Below are positions 17,451 to 25,913 of a DNA stretch of 34,724 nucleotides, piece by piece; positions within the stretch are counted from its first letter, which is position 1, and each line of letters starts with the position of its first letter. The stretch spans positions 1 to 34,724 of the forward strand of contig JABDKW010000032.1 in the NCBI GenBank assembly GCA_013002025.1, read 5' to 3'. The position numbers and the translations under genes are program-made. The DNA is from Gammaproteobacteria bacterium (GTDB lineage Bacteria; Pseudomonadota; Gammaproteobacteria; Arenicellales; Arenicellaceae). The notes under the pieces are model-generated. The model had not been told where the DNA came from and ran no database searches. It was given only the letters and a program-made list of their open reading frames with translations.

Positions 17451-18869
17451 TTAGAGCGGCCAGCGATGGACGGGAATATTTTGTGCCTGACGCTCCTGAT
17501 AGGCCCGCACCAGACAATTAAAATCACGACCGTAGCGCTCCACCCAATGGCGTTGCCACCAGGCGCCGTTCTGGCAACTATCCACGCGCCCGCGAATAAT
17601 TTCCATCCAGTGATCGGCATCCGCGGCTGCGTAACCAATGGATAGCAGGCCTTTTCGAGCCAAGGGAATCAGTTGATCCAGAATCAGGCAGCGCACATCG
17701 CCGACCGCTTGGTTGCGCCAGGTTACCTGTGCGCGGAGACCGTGTTTGGCGCATTCATAAAAGTTCTTGGCCGCGTCCCTATTACGGATTTCGTCTTCGA
17801 TCGGGGTCGGCTCATCCAATAGTGCGGTTAGCGCACCAAAGTAAAAAGCCGCGTTGGCCAATACATCCTGCATGGTGGGACCAGCGGGAATCACCCGGTG
17901 TTCGATGCGAATATGCGGCGTGCCATCCTCTTCGAAGCCCACGAGAGGGCGGTTCCAGCGCCACACAGTGCCATTGTGCATACGCAGGTGTGCCAGCTTT
18001 TCCGGCGGCGTATCCATAAGCTCAGGCAATAGGGTCGGATAACGACGGCGATTGGCTTCAAAACATTCCATAATGGACTGCTGCGCGTGGCGCAATCCGA
18101 AGGTGACTCGTTTTGAATAATCGGAACCGCCTACGCTCACGGCCTGCTCGAACAAGGGAATGCGGGTCTCATCCCACAGGCAATGACCAAACAGATACGG
18201 TGAGTTTGCGGCCAGTGCCACAATCGGCCCCGACAGAACGCGGGATGCGTTGTAGGCGCGCACCGCATTATTGATATCCACTTTATAGTGAGCCTGAAAT
18301 GAGGTCGCCGCCGCCTCCAGCATTACGTCGTGATGATATACCGATAGGTGATGATGCCCTTCTATATCAAGAAACAGAGGGTCGCCGTTGCGCATACGAA
18401 AGATTTGTTCATCCAATGCCCGATAGCGCTTCATCTCGGACAGATAAGCCAAGCGTAAATCAGTCTGTTGCACGGTCGGCAAGATGCCAATCATCACCAG
18501 ATGATTGTCCATCGCGACAGCGGTTTCCTCGCACTGTTGCCAAAGGGACCACATATTGTCGTGCATGGTTTCCAGAAAACCGGGCCCAATGCTCAATGGT
18601 TGGGTATTCATCTCCACATTGAACTTGGCCAACTCCGGCACCACTAGCTCGTGATCCAGAGCTTCGAGAAAGTTCACATTGTTAGCCGTGGGTGCGCCCA
18701 CCCGGTCTACCAGCCAGGCTTCCAACTCGGCCCCGGCCGAGGGTGCTTCACACGTCAATAAGCCATCGCTAACCCATTGTTGCAACAGCGCGGTTTCCAA
18801 ATCTACACGATTCCGAAACTCCTCGAAAGCTTCGTCACTAAAGTGAGTATGTTTAATTTCGTCGCCCAT
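17451..18869 (-). CDS. GCS2-type glutamate-cysteine ligase-like carboxylate-amine ligase
   Basis: A protein of 472 residues from ATG 18869 (474 from GTG 18875). It has the glutamine-synthetase-like ligase fold of PF04107: GAELEAWLVD (48-57, metal-binding Glu50/Glu52), FNVEMNTQP, DIEGHHHLSVYHHDVM, MHNGTVWRWNRPLVGF and IRIEHRVIPAGPT. The family couples ATP hydrolysis to amide formation between a carboxylate and an amine. It is longer than YbdK-type enzymes and not a GshA of the E. coli type. With no glutathione synthetase nearby, I infer a special gamma-glutamyl or other amide product processed by the neighbouring M14-like enzyme. Confidence 0.87.
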   Translation of the reverse strand: MGDEIKHTHFSDEAFEEFRNRVDLETALLQQWVSDGLLTCEAPSAGAELEAWLVDRVGAPTANNVNFLEALDHELVVPELAKFNVEMNTQPLSIGPGFLETMHDNMWSLWQQCEETAVAMDNHLVMIGILPTVQQTDLRLAYLSEMKRYRALDEQIFRMRNGDPLFLDIEGHHHLSVYHHDVMLEAAATSFQAHYKVDINNAVRAYNASRVLSGPIVALAANSPYLFGHCLWDETRIPLFEQAVSVGGSDYSKRVTFGLRHAQQSIMECFEANRRRYPTLLPELMDTPPEKLAHLRMHNGTVWRWNRPLVGFEEDGTPHIRIEHRVIPAGPTMQDVLANAAFYFGALTALLDEPTPIEDEIRNRDAAKNFYECAKHGLRAQVTWRNQAVGDVRCLILDQLIPLARKGLLSIGYAAADADHWMEIIRGRVDSCQNGAWWQRHWVERYGRDFNCLVRAYQERQAQNIPVHRWPL

Positions 18870-19000
18870 TGGCACACACTATAAGCACTGGCAGCGTGCG
18901 TCAAATGATCTGGGTCAAGCCCGGGTTAAGAGCCGCAGGGTGACTAACTGACTCGACCCCAGTATGATCATCTCTGCCACCCAATTTTCGGAGTTCCAAG

Positions 19001-20770
19001 ATGAAAGCTGTTGTTATTGTCGCCGCGCTAATGCTGTTGAGCGCCTGCCAGACCACCAGCGGCGTAAAAGCCGTAAAATCGAGTGCCGACCACGCTTTTG
19101 AAGCGGTGATGGCCGCGCAATGGGCATCTACGTTAAAGCAAAATCCAACGTTTGCCACCAATTTAGGGGTGCGCGATTACGATGACCGCTTAAGCGACCC
19201 TTCGTTAGAAGCGTACGACGCTTCGGTGGAGGAGGCGCGAGGCTTTTTAGCGCAACTGAACGCGATTGACACGGCCGCCCTGAGTGCTGAAAATAAATTA
19301 AATCACCAGTTATTAAGCCTCGGTTTACGCAACGAAATCGAGGCCGCACAGTACGGCGGTAAATATCTCATCATGAATAACCGCTCCGGGCCGCACCTGA
19401 ATATGACCGGCATGCCAGACCGACTGCCGTTCTTCAATGAGGCTAATTATCAGAGCTACGTACAACGATTGGCGGCAGTGCCGCAATATATGCAGCGGGC
19501 CACCGCACGTATAGCGGCTGGGCTGGATGCCGGTTGGGTACAGCCCTGCGCGCCGATGCAGGGTTTTGAGCAATCGGTGAATGTGCATCTGGTGGAAAAC
19601 GTTAACGACAGCGCTTTTATGAAGCCGTTCGCGAGTAAGCCGGCAGTGATGAACCAAGCGAGTTTTGACGAGTTAAAGAACCAGGCCGCTGCGATTGTCG
19701 AACAAGACATTCTGCCGTCTTTTAGAAAGTTCGGAGAGTTTTATAAACTTAAGTATGCGCCGCGCTGTCGTGAAAAAGTTGGCACTGACAGTATGCCGGG
19801 AGGCAAGGAGTACTACGATTATCGGGTGCGCTACTACACGACTACTGATCGCAGCGCCGATGAGATTCATCAGATCGGGCTGTCCGAAGTGGCTCGCATT
19901 CGCGCCGAAATGGATGAAGTAATTAAGGAGGCTGGTTTTGACGGCAGCTTTGAAGAGTGGTTGGTGTATCTGCGTGATACGCCGGAGTTCTATCCTAAAA
20001 CCCCGGCTGAGCGCATGCAGGTGGCCGCCAACATTGCGAAAAAAATGGATGGTGAAATGCCTAAGCTATTTGGCAAGTTACCGCGCATGCCCTATGGATT
20101 GAAGGAAATACCACTGGATATAGCGGAAAAAACCACGACCGCGTATTACCAGCCACCGGCCGGCGATGGCTCACGAGCCGGGTTCTACTACGTCAACACA
20201 ACGCTGTTGGATACGCGGCCAAACTATCAGATGGAAGCGTTGGGTTTGCACGAAGCAGTGCCTGGGCACCATCTGCAGATTGCGCTGGCCTATGAACTGG
20301 ATCTGCCGCCGTTCCGTCGTTTTGGCGGGCAAACCGTGTTTGTTGAGGGCTGGGGACTCTATTCTGAGCGGCTTGGCCTGGAAGTGGGTTTTTACCAGAC
20401 ACCCTATACCAATTTTGGGCGCTTGAGTTACGAGATGTGGCGCGCCTGCCGATTGGTTGTCGACACGGGCTTGCACAGCAAGGGTTGGACCCGCCAACAG
20501 GCAATTGACTATATGGCCGCCAATTCCGGCCTGTCGATGAACAACATCACCTCAGAGGTAGACCGCTATATATCCTGGCCAGGCCAGGCCTTGGCCTATA
20601 AAACGGGTGAGCTGAAGATTCGCGAACTTCGTGCCAAGGCTGAATCAAGGCTGGGTGAAAATTTTGATATCCGTGCCTTCCATGACAAAGTCCTGGAGAA
20701 CGGCGCGGTACCGTTGTCGGTATTGGAGCAAATTGTCACCGCCTGGATTGAGGCACAAGCCCAGCGATAG
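19001..20770 (+). CDS. DUF885 lipoprotein, probable metallopeptidase
   Basis: A 589-residue protein with a lipoprotein signal (lipobox LLSAC, Cys16). Two motifs of the DUF885 family are visible: HEAVPGHH (417-424), resembling a zinc-binding helix, and EGWGLYSE (449-456), probably giving the third ligand. The fold is related to gluzincin/M32-type carboxypeptidases. GGAG lies 7 nt before the ATG. It is transcribed divergently from the GCS2-like gene across 125 bp. The protein should sit in the outer membrane or periplasm and trim peptides. Peptidase activity is inferred from family resemblance. Confidence 0.92.
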   Translation: MKAVVIVAALMLLSACQTTSGVKAVKSSADHAFEAVMAAQWASTLKQNPTFATNLGVRDYDDRLSDPSLEAYDASVEEARGFLAQLNAIDTAALSAENKLNHQLLSLGLRNEIEAAQYGGKYLIMNNRSGPHLNMTGMPDRLPFFNEANYQSYVQRLAAVPQYMQRATARIAAGLDAGWVQPCAPMQGFEQSVNVHLVENVNDSAFMKPFASKPAVMNQASFDELKNQAAAIVEQDILPSFRKFGEFYKLKYAPRCREKVGTDSMPGGKEYYDYRVRYYTTTDRSADEIHQIGLSEVARIRAEMDEVIKEAGFDGSFEEWLVYLRDTPEFYPKTPAERMQVAANIAKKMDGEMPKLFGKLPRMPYGLKEIPLDIAEKTTTAYYQPPAGDGSRAGFYYVNTTLLDTRPNYQMEALGLHEAVPGHHLQIALAYELDLPPFRRFGGQTVFVEGWGLYSERLGLEVGFYQTPYTNFGRLSYEMWRACRLVVDTGLHSKGWTRQQAIDYMAANSGLSMNNITSEVDRYISWPGQALAYKTGELKIRELRAKAESRLGENFDIRAFHDKVLENGAVPLSVLEQIVTAWIEAQAQR

Positions 20771-20782
20771 TGAGCGGCTTAC

Positions 20783-21520
20783 TTAGCGATGCTGGGCGTA
20801 CATACCTAACACCCACTGCAATGCCGGGCGTTGGCGCCACTCGGCCGCCACCTGACTCAGCCGGGGAGGGTGGCTAAAGCCGTCACGGGTGGGGTATTCA
20901 TCGGGTACCACGATGCGAGCCAGCAGGCTAGCCGCGGTGATATCCACCCGGCTAAATTGTTCGCCCACTAAATAGCGGCGACCATCGGCCAGCAGGCCAT
21001 CGAGCCAGTCCAGTTCCGCTTCAAGAATGGCCTGAGATTCGTCTCCCTGCTGCTTGCCCAGATCCATAAACTGAATCATTTTTTTGCGTACCATCGGCCA
21101 CGATAGCTGCAATTTTAGCTTATCGAGCCAGCCCAAATTTTTCATAAATACGGGTTTGACGATTTGCGGCTGCTCCACCAATGCCTCTGAGTAGAACAGG
21201 CGCCGCACATGTACGCCAACCTCGTCGTCCAAGCGCTGTTCGATGGCGGCGGCATCTGGCGTGGCGCAAGCTAAAGATTTGCCATTGGTGGCATTGGCTT
21301 CAGCCCAATCAATAATTGCAGAGGAGCCCTGGATAACCTCATCCCCTAATTGCAGGATTGGGAGAGAACCCCGTCTGAGACCGTGCTTTCGGGCAGCAGC
21401 CAGATGTGGCCCGGGGATCATAATTTTCAGTTGGTAATCAATGCCGAGGTAATCGAGCGCCCAACGCGCTTTCTCGCAATAATGCGAGATGGAAAACACC
21501 CATAAAATTGGTTGCTGCAT
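20783..21520 (-). CDS. Glutathione S-transferase family protein
   Basis: A 245-residue GST. The N-terminal thioredoxin-like domain carries SISHYCEKARWALDYLG (10-26) with the candidate active-site Ser/Cys, then LPILQLGDEVIQGSSAI (glutathione-binding Ser in SSAI). The C-terminal helical domain includes the N-capping stretch FSRVDITAASLLARI. It probably conjugates or isomerises an electrophile. It follows the dodecin gene by 13 bp on the same strand and is likely in one operon with it. The substrate is unknown. Confidence 0.92.
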   Translation of the reverse strand: MQQPILWVFSISHYCEKARWALDYLGIDYQLKIMIPGPHLAAARKHGLRRGSLPILQLGDEVIQGSSAIIDWAEANATNGKSLACATPDAAAIEQRLDDEVGVHVRRLFYSEALVEQPQIVKPVFMKNLGWLDKLKLQLSWPMVRKKMIQFMDLGKQQGDESQAILEAELDWLDGLLADGRRYLVGEQFSRVDITAASLLARIVVPDEYPTRDGFSHPPRLSQVAAEWRQRPALQWVLGMYAQHR

Positions 21521-21533
21521 GAGCGCCTGCCGA

Positions 21534-21743
21534 TCAGTCGTTTAATCGGAAGCCGATCTTCAGCGTAACCTGATAATGGCCCACCTTGCCATCTACCACA
21601 TGGCCACGCGTCTCGACAACTTCAAACCATTCCACATGTTTCAGGCTCTCATCAGCGCGCGCAATCGCCTGTTGAATAGCATCCTCGATACTGATTTTGG
21701 AAGAACCAACAATTTCGGTTTTTTTATAGACATGATCACTCAT
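21534..21743 (-). CDS. Dodecin (flavin-storage protein)
   Basis: A 69-residue protein that matches dodecins over its whole length. Trp39 ([13 protein letters not shown]) should stack on the flavin isoalloxazine ring, and Gln58 in [11 protein letters not shown] should hydrogen-bond it. Dodecins form 12-mers that bind FMN or riboflavin breakdown products and limit flavin-driven radical damage. GGAG lies ~7 nt before the ATG. The neighbouring GST, and a flavin-rich locus overall (two OYEs, BVMO, BLUF, ACADs), fit a role in flavin economy or photo-oxidative protection; this is inference. Confidence 0.95.
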   Translation of the reverse strand: MSDHVYKKTEIVGSSKISIEDAIQQAIARADESLKHVEWFEVVETRGHVVDGKVGHYQVTLKIGFRLND

Positions 21744-21811
21744 GGGAATCTCCGCATAAATACGTTAAGTTAAAGCCATTGTAACCCGAGCTCGAAAAGC
21801 AGAGCGACCAC

Positions 21812-22138
21812 TTGGCACAGTACTATAGCGACATATACACGGCGGTGCGCTGCATTCCCGAGGGCAGGGTGGCGACCTATGGCCAGATTGCGCGCCTGGC
21901 CGGCCGCCCTAATGGCGCGCGACAAGTAGGCTATGTCCTGGCTAATGCCAGCCCGGAGCAAGCGCTGCCCTGGCATCGGGTGATAAATGCCAAGGGCGAA
22001 GTGAGCGCCCGAGCACATGTTGATTACGAAGATTATCAACGTATGTTACTAGAAGAAGAAGGCGTGCAGTTCGATTTGCGCGGACGGGTTAATCTGAAAC
22101 ACTATCAATGGCAGGATAGTGATGACAAAGAGGCATGA
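21812..22138 (+). CDS. Alkyltransferase-like protein (ATL, YbaZ-type)
   Basis: A 108-residue MGMT-like domain. The active-site PCHRV of alkyltransferases reads PWHRV (Trp54), as in E. coli YbaZ, so it binds O6-alkylguanine but cannot transfer the alkyl group; ATLs flag such lesions for nucleotide excision repair. Tyr23 (TYGQIA) and the arginine finger Arg37 (ARQVG) are kept. The only usable start is TTG at 21812: an in-frame stop lies at 21782 and no ATG or GTG lies between. Its stop overlaps the next start as ATGA (22135-22138). It is divergent from dodecin across 68 bp. Confidence 0.93.
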   Translation: MAQYYSDIYTAVRCIPEGRVATYGQIARLAGRPNGARQVGYVLANASPEQALPWHRVINAKGEVSARAHVDYEDYQRMLLEEEGVQFDLRGRVNLKHYQWQDSDDKEA

Positions 22139-22920
22139 TAATGACCGCAGCGATTATTCAAATTTCCGATCAATTCTGGAACATCCGGGGCGAATTCAAA
22201 GTTGGCGGGTTGATTGATATTGGCACCCACACATCCTTGGTAAGGCGCGAAAACGACGAATTTGTGCTGCTTGATGCCTACACACTGAGCGATGACGTAA
22301 AAATACAGGTGGATGAGCTCACTGAAGGCGGCGCCAAGCTTGCCGCAATTATAAATCTGCACCCCTTCCATACCGTGCACACGCAACGTGCACATGAGCA
22401 ATACCCGAATGCCAGTCTATACGGCACGCGGCGGCATCTGGAATTATTTCCAAATCTGCCGTGGCAGCGGGAGCTCACCGAATCGGAGCAGTTTCAGACA
22501 TTGTTTGCACCGGACTTTGAGTTTTCAATTCCAGCCGGCGTGGACTTTATTTCCAGGAATGAACATCTGCATTTTGCGTCGGTGCTGGCCTACCATAAAG
22601 CGTCTAAAACGATTCACTCGGATGACACTCTGATGTATCTGCGGCTGCCCGGCTTGCTCGGCAAGCTCAAGCCACCGCAGGTCACGTTTCATATGACATT
22701 GGCTCGCACCTTACAAAAGCGGGCTGGCGCAGCGGCGGAATTTCGGACCTGGGCGGAACAATTGATTGCACGTTGGCACGATGCGGAAAATTTATGTGCC
22801 GCTCATTCAGCTTGCCTGCTGGCTGCTGACCGGTCATCGCACTCGATTGCTCAAAGTATTGAGGCGGCGCTCAAAAAGGTAGATAAAACCCTGTCAGCTC
22901 ATGCGCGTAAATATGGTTAG
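22135..22920 (+). CDS. Metallo-beta-lactamase-like protein with atypical His motif
   Basis: A 261-residue protein (ATG 22135, overlapping the ATL stop by 4 bp; ATG 22141 is an alternative). The N-terminal half resembles the MBL fold: FKVGGLIDIGTHTSLVRR, FVLLDAYTL, then AAIINLHPFHTVHTQRAHEQY where HxHxDH is expected, here spaced His76-x-x-His79-x-x-His82. ASLYGTRRHLELF and KTIHSDDTLMYL follow the usual MBL layout. It probably binds metal poorly or differently. Similar proteins are annotated as DUF4336-like or hypothetical. Translational coupling to ATL hints at a shared stress role (inference). Confidence 0.72.
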   Translation: MIMTAAIIQISDQFWNIRGEFKVGGLIDIGTHTSLVRRENDEFVLLDAYTLSDDVKIQVDELTEGGAKLAAIINLHPFHTVHTQRAHEQYPNASLYGTRRHLELFPNLPWQRELTESEQFQTLFAPDFEFSIPAGVDFISRNEHLHFASVLAYHKASKTIHSDDTLMYLRLPGLLGKLKPPQVTFHMTLARTLQKRAGAAAEFRTWAEQLIARWHDAENLCAAHSACLLAADRSSHSIAQSIEAALKKVDKTLSAHARKYG

Positions 22921-22949
22921 TCGATGGTGAGCCACCGGAGAGTCAGCGC

Positions 22950-23336
22950 ATGAACTTAAATCAGGTAAGCCTGCCGGTCAGTGACATGCAGGCCGCTACT
23001 GCGTTCTATTTACGCCTGGGCTTCACGCAAATTGTGGATACGCCGCACTATGCACGTTTTATGTGTCCACAGGGCGATGCTACTTTTTCGCTGAGTCTTG
23101 AAGCAGGCGGCCATTCTGGGAGTGCCGTGATCTATTTCGAGCATGAAGCTCTGGACGAATGGGTCGCAGAGCTTCAGGACAAGTGCATTGAGTTTGACCA
23201 GTTGCCCACCGACCAGCGCTATTTGTGGCGCGAGGCTGTGCTACGTGATCCCGCTGGGAACAAAATAAAACTGTATTGGGCGGGTGAAAATCGGCTAAAC
23301 CCGCCGTGGCGCGTTACCATCAAGGGTGAAACGTGA
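22950..23336 (+). CDS. VOC/glyoxalase-fold protein
   Basis: A 128-residue protein with two beta-alpha-beta-beta-beta modules: MNLNQVSLPVSDMQAATAFY at the start and DPAGNKIKLYW near the end. Common metal ligands are not conserved: the first position is Gln5 rather than His, and the last, normally Glu before LY/LW, is Lys. It is therefore likely a non-glyoxalase binding or resistance-type VOC protein. GGAGAG lies ~9 nt before the ATG. It ends 4 bp before the converging BLUF gene and follows the MBL-like gene by 29 bp, possibly co-transcribed. Confidence 0.9.
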   Translation: MNLNQVSLPVSDMQAATAFYLRLGFTQIVDTPHYARFMCPQGDATFSLSLEAGGHSGSAVIYFEHEALDEWVAELQDKCIEFDQLPTDQRYLWREAVLRDPAGNKIKLYWAGENRLNPPWRVTIKGET

Positions 23337-23340
23337 TGGG

Positions 23341-23760
23341 CTACACCATGTTTTTAAAAAACTGAACCAGTAGATCAGTACGAAATACTGGGTTTGCCTT
23401 AAACGCCTCGCTGATCTCTTCGAGTTCGTCGAATTCGAGCTGCACACTGTCGGCGAGGTTAAAGGAATCCATATTCCAGCTTGCGAAGCTGCGTTCGTCA
23501 ATTGGTTGATCAATCAGCGTGGTTATATTCATATGCCGCGTGTCTTGCTCTATGCGCGCCATCAAAGCCCGCAGGGAGCTCTCTGGGCCTTCTATAACCT
23601 GAAGAAAAGTTCCGTTTTGAAAAAATAGCACGCCGGTCACAGCCAGATTGGCATTGCGCCGCTGGGAGGTGGCGGTTATCGATGCTAGGGTTGCGCTCAC
23701 CTGCGCGGCCTCGCCAATGTAATCGCTGATATAAACAATAACGTGCATGAGCAACGGCAT
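23341..23760 (-). CDS. Single-domain BLUF blue-light sensor
   Basis: A 139-residue BLUF protein with a short helical tail and no effector domain. All key residues are visible (numbered from ATG 23760): Tyr10 (VYIS), Asn36, Gln54 (FLQVIEG), and Trp95/Met97 (SWNM). These support FAD binding and the Tyr-Gln photocycle. ATG 23748 (MHVIVYIS) is an equally likely start, closer to typical BLUF N-termini. Short BLUF proteins act by protein-protein contact; the partner is not evident here. It lies just upstream of DoxX on the opposite side of a short gap and converges with a VOC gene. Confidence 0.93.
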   Translation of the reverse strand: MPLLMHVIVYISDYIGEAAQVSATLASITATSQRRNANLAVTGVLFFQNGTFLQVIEGPESSLRALMARIEQDTRHMNITTLIDQPIDERSFASWNMDSFNLADSVQLEFDELEEISEAFKANPVFRTDLLVQFFKNMV

Positions 23761-23845
23761 CCATTAGGAACAAACTGCATTTTAGCGGAGCCGCGCGCTG
23801 ACGACGAATCGTAGGCGCAAGTAATCGTTAATTCATTGCTGACAA

Positions 23846-24244
23846 TTACTCAATGTCGGCTTGTTTAGTGGACAGTACCAGCAATCCAGCGGCAATGCCG
23901 AGATTCTTTATAAAGTTCTGCATTTCATGCGCATAACCGGGTTCGCCCTGCATGGACCAGAAATTATGAATAAATATATTGATCAGCATGACCAGGCCGA
24001 ACAGAAGCAGGGCACTGACTCTTAGTTGTTTTCCGGCGATCAGCATGGCCCCTAATCCAATCTGTATAACAATGGTGAGCGGCAGTAATAGTTCCGCCAG
24101 CGGCACGCCCTTGCTTTGCATTAATGCCAGCGTGCCGGCATAACCGGTAATTTTCATGATGCCGGGGCCAATAAAATACAAGCCTAATAATGAGCGGCCC
24201 AAAATAAAAAATAATGGGTCTAGATTTTTGAGTGTTTGATTCAT
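23846..24244 (-). CDS. DoxX-family membrane protein
   Basis: A 132-residue protein with four hydrophobic helices and the DoxX pattern GRSLLGLYFIGPGIMKITGY at the start, a central LPLTIVIQIGLGAMLIAGK segment and a final FIKNLGIAAGLLVLS. DoxX proteins sit in the inner membrane; characterised relatives link to thiol/quinone redox or oxidative stress. It lies 85 bp upstream of the BLUF gene on the same strand and may be co-transcribed with it. No Shine-Dalgarno is visible. The precise role is unknown. Confidence 0.9.
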   Translation of the reverse strand: MNQTLKNLDPLFFILGRSLLGLYFIGPGIMKITGYAGTLALMQSKGVPLAELLLPLTIVIQIGLGAMLIAGKQLRVSALLLFGLVMLINIFIHNFWSMQGEPGYAHEMQNFIKNLGIAAGLLVLSTKQADIE

Positions 24245-24354
24245 GGGTGGATGATAGCAAACCGGGCTGCTATTTAGTCAGCTTGTTGAGTTAGTCAAAA
24301 ATTTACAGGCAAATTTTAATTTATTTACTACACTGACACCGAGGTTACATCGCC

Positions 24355-25149
24355 ATGCAGTTAGCTTACGTTGCTTTGGCGCTGGTGCTGTGGCTGGGAG
24401 CCGCCCACCAAGCCATGGCGCAAAATGCATTTACTTCCATCAGCCGCAGCAGTGAGATGCTGTCCACCGCGGAGGCTGAGTTGCGGGGTGCGTCACCGCC
24501 TGCTAGTCCCGAGCGTGATGCGGAGCAGGAGCGCTTCATACAGCGGCATTTTAACAAGGTGGATGAAGATACTACCGCCAATGCGGTGGTTACTAACGGA
24601 CCTGGTGGCGGCACTGACTTTGGCCACACTATCGTCAGCACCGAGCAGTATTCCGAAATTCGAACCACGGGCGTCGTACTGTGCGCAGAAAGCCGCGTAT
24701 TTGCCACCATTAAAAGCGCCGGGCCCGGTGTGCCGAGCGTCTTGTTCGCCACCGGCACTGCGGATAATCTGTTCGACTATACGTTTGGAGTGGCAGGCAA
24801 TACGCGTTACACATTGAGCGGTGAAATGAGCTCGTTTCCTGGTCTGGATGAAAACGATGCTGAGCTGGAATTTCGAGGTCCGCTCTCAGGCTCAAGCGCA
24901 CCGCTAATTTTTAGCAGCGGGGTGGTTGGCGAAGCAAGTAAAAAATTCAATAAGTCAGGCACCTTGGGGTCGGGTATCTACAAAATAAGCGCTGGGGTTT
25001 TCGCTAATTTATCCGGTGGCGGTGGTTCCCAGCCGGATACTGCCGGTGCCGAAATCGAACTGTACCTGCAGTTGGGAACCAAATCTCTCAATAGATCTTG
25101 TCAACCCATCAACCTTGGCGGGGTACTGTTGCTGCTGTTGGGTGACTAG
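24355..25149 (+). CDS. Exported protein of unknown function
   Basis: A 264-residue protein with a clear signal peptide (~1-22, ending QAMA). After a charged linker rich in Glu/Arg (PASPERDAEQERFIQRHF) there is a Gly/Ser-rich beta domain with segments TRYTLSGEMSSFPGLDENDA and EIELYLQLG, resembling a bacterial pre-peptidase-type or lectin-like sandwich (weak inference). Two Cys (VVLCAES and RSCQPI) could form a disulphide. The C-terminus is a hydrophobic run, GGVLLLLLGD. The TAG stop overlaps that of the convergent gene in CTAG at 25146-25149. GAGG lies ~10 nt before the ATG. No named family recognised. Confidence 0.78.
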   Translation: MQLAYVALALVLWLGAAHQAMAQNAFTSISRSSEMLSTAEAELRGASPPASPERDAEQERFIQRHFNKVDEDTTANAVVTNGPGGGTDFGHTIVSTEQYSEIRTTGVVLCAESRVFATIKSAGPGVPSVLFATGTADNLFDYTFGVAGNTRYTLSGEMSSFPGLDENDAELEFRGPLSGSSAPLIFSSGVVGEASKKFNKSGTLGSGIYKISAGVFANLSGGGGSQPDTAGAEIELYLQLGTKSLNRSCQPINLGGVLLLLLGD

Positions 25150-25913
25150 CCTCGGGCTTTCAATAGAGTCTCAATGGCCGTGGTCACATCTTCGAGTGCG
25201 TACTCGAGTTTCAGATTGCTGCTATCACCGTGGTACACATTGCCTCGAAACGGTTGAACAACGATGAAGCCACTATTGTCCACCAACCAAAAATTTGGCA
25301 CCCCATAATGTTGTGTTTCATCCGCCGCACGAAATGCACCATGCCAAGCCTGCTGCGGATAGCTGGCCCGGCGTAGTTCGCTTTGAGGTTGGGTAATCAG
25401 AAAGTTGAAATCCAGATCATAGTAGGGCGCTAGCGGCAGTGTGCCATTGGCGACTGCCGCTTCCGTGGAGTCGATAAACGCTTGCTTTGCTTTTTGATAT
25501 TGCACGGCGTGCTCGGTCGTGTCGAGAAACACCCGCTCCGGATAGCCTAGCCTCTGAGAATGATAGACCGGAGGAACCGCGACTGAAATAAAACCCACCC
25601 GATTTTGATATTTTTCCACCAGGGCGCGTAAAATTTTACTGTCAGCATAGGAATCCGGGCACCAGAGGCCGCCTGTTTCTGTCGTATTTTCATGACCCAG
25701 ACCGCCGCCACCGAAAATAAAAATTACGTTGAGGTTGTGGCTGGATCTTGCAAGCAGTTGCGTTAGACCGTGAGGATTCCCAGCCCTGTCCTGCACCACT
25801 ACTTGCGATGCAATCCGCGAACCCGACCCGTAGTGTTGATCGTTATCTGCTCCCGCAGCAATTGAACAGGTGATTAGTAGTAGAGCGAGGCCCAAGAAGG
25901 TGGTGTTGTACAT
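25146..25913 (-). CDS. Exported thioredoxin-fold (TlpA/AhpC-like) protein
   Basis: A 255-residue protein with a signal peptide (~1-21) and a thioredoxin-like core. GGLWCPDSYADSKIL (81-95) supplies a single peroxidatic-type Cys85 in place of CxxC, and YGVPNFWLVDNSGFIV contains the cis-Pro typical of the fold. This layout is nearer to peroxiredoxin-like or redoxin proteins than to disulphide reductases. It likely acts in the periplasm. It converges with a secreted protein of unknown function and overlaps its stop codon. No Shine-Dalgarno is evident. Confidence 0.83.
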   Translation of the reverse strand: MYNTTFLGLALLLITCSIAAGADNDQHYGSGSRIASQVVVQDRAGNPHGLTQLLARSSHNLNVIFIFGGGGLGHENTTETGGLWCPDSYADSKILRALVEKYQNRVGFISVAVPPVYHSQRLGYPERVFLDTTEHAVQYQKAKQAFIDSTEAAVANGTLPLAPYYDLDFNFLITQPQSELRRASYPQQAWHGAFRAADETQHYGVPNFWLVDNSGFIVVQPFRGNVYHGDSSNLKLEYALEDVTTAIETLLKARG

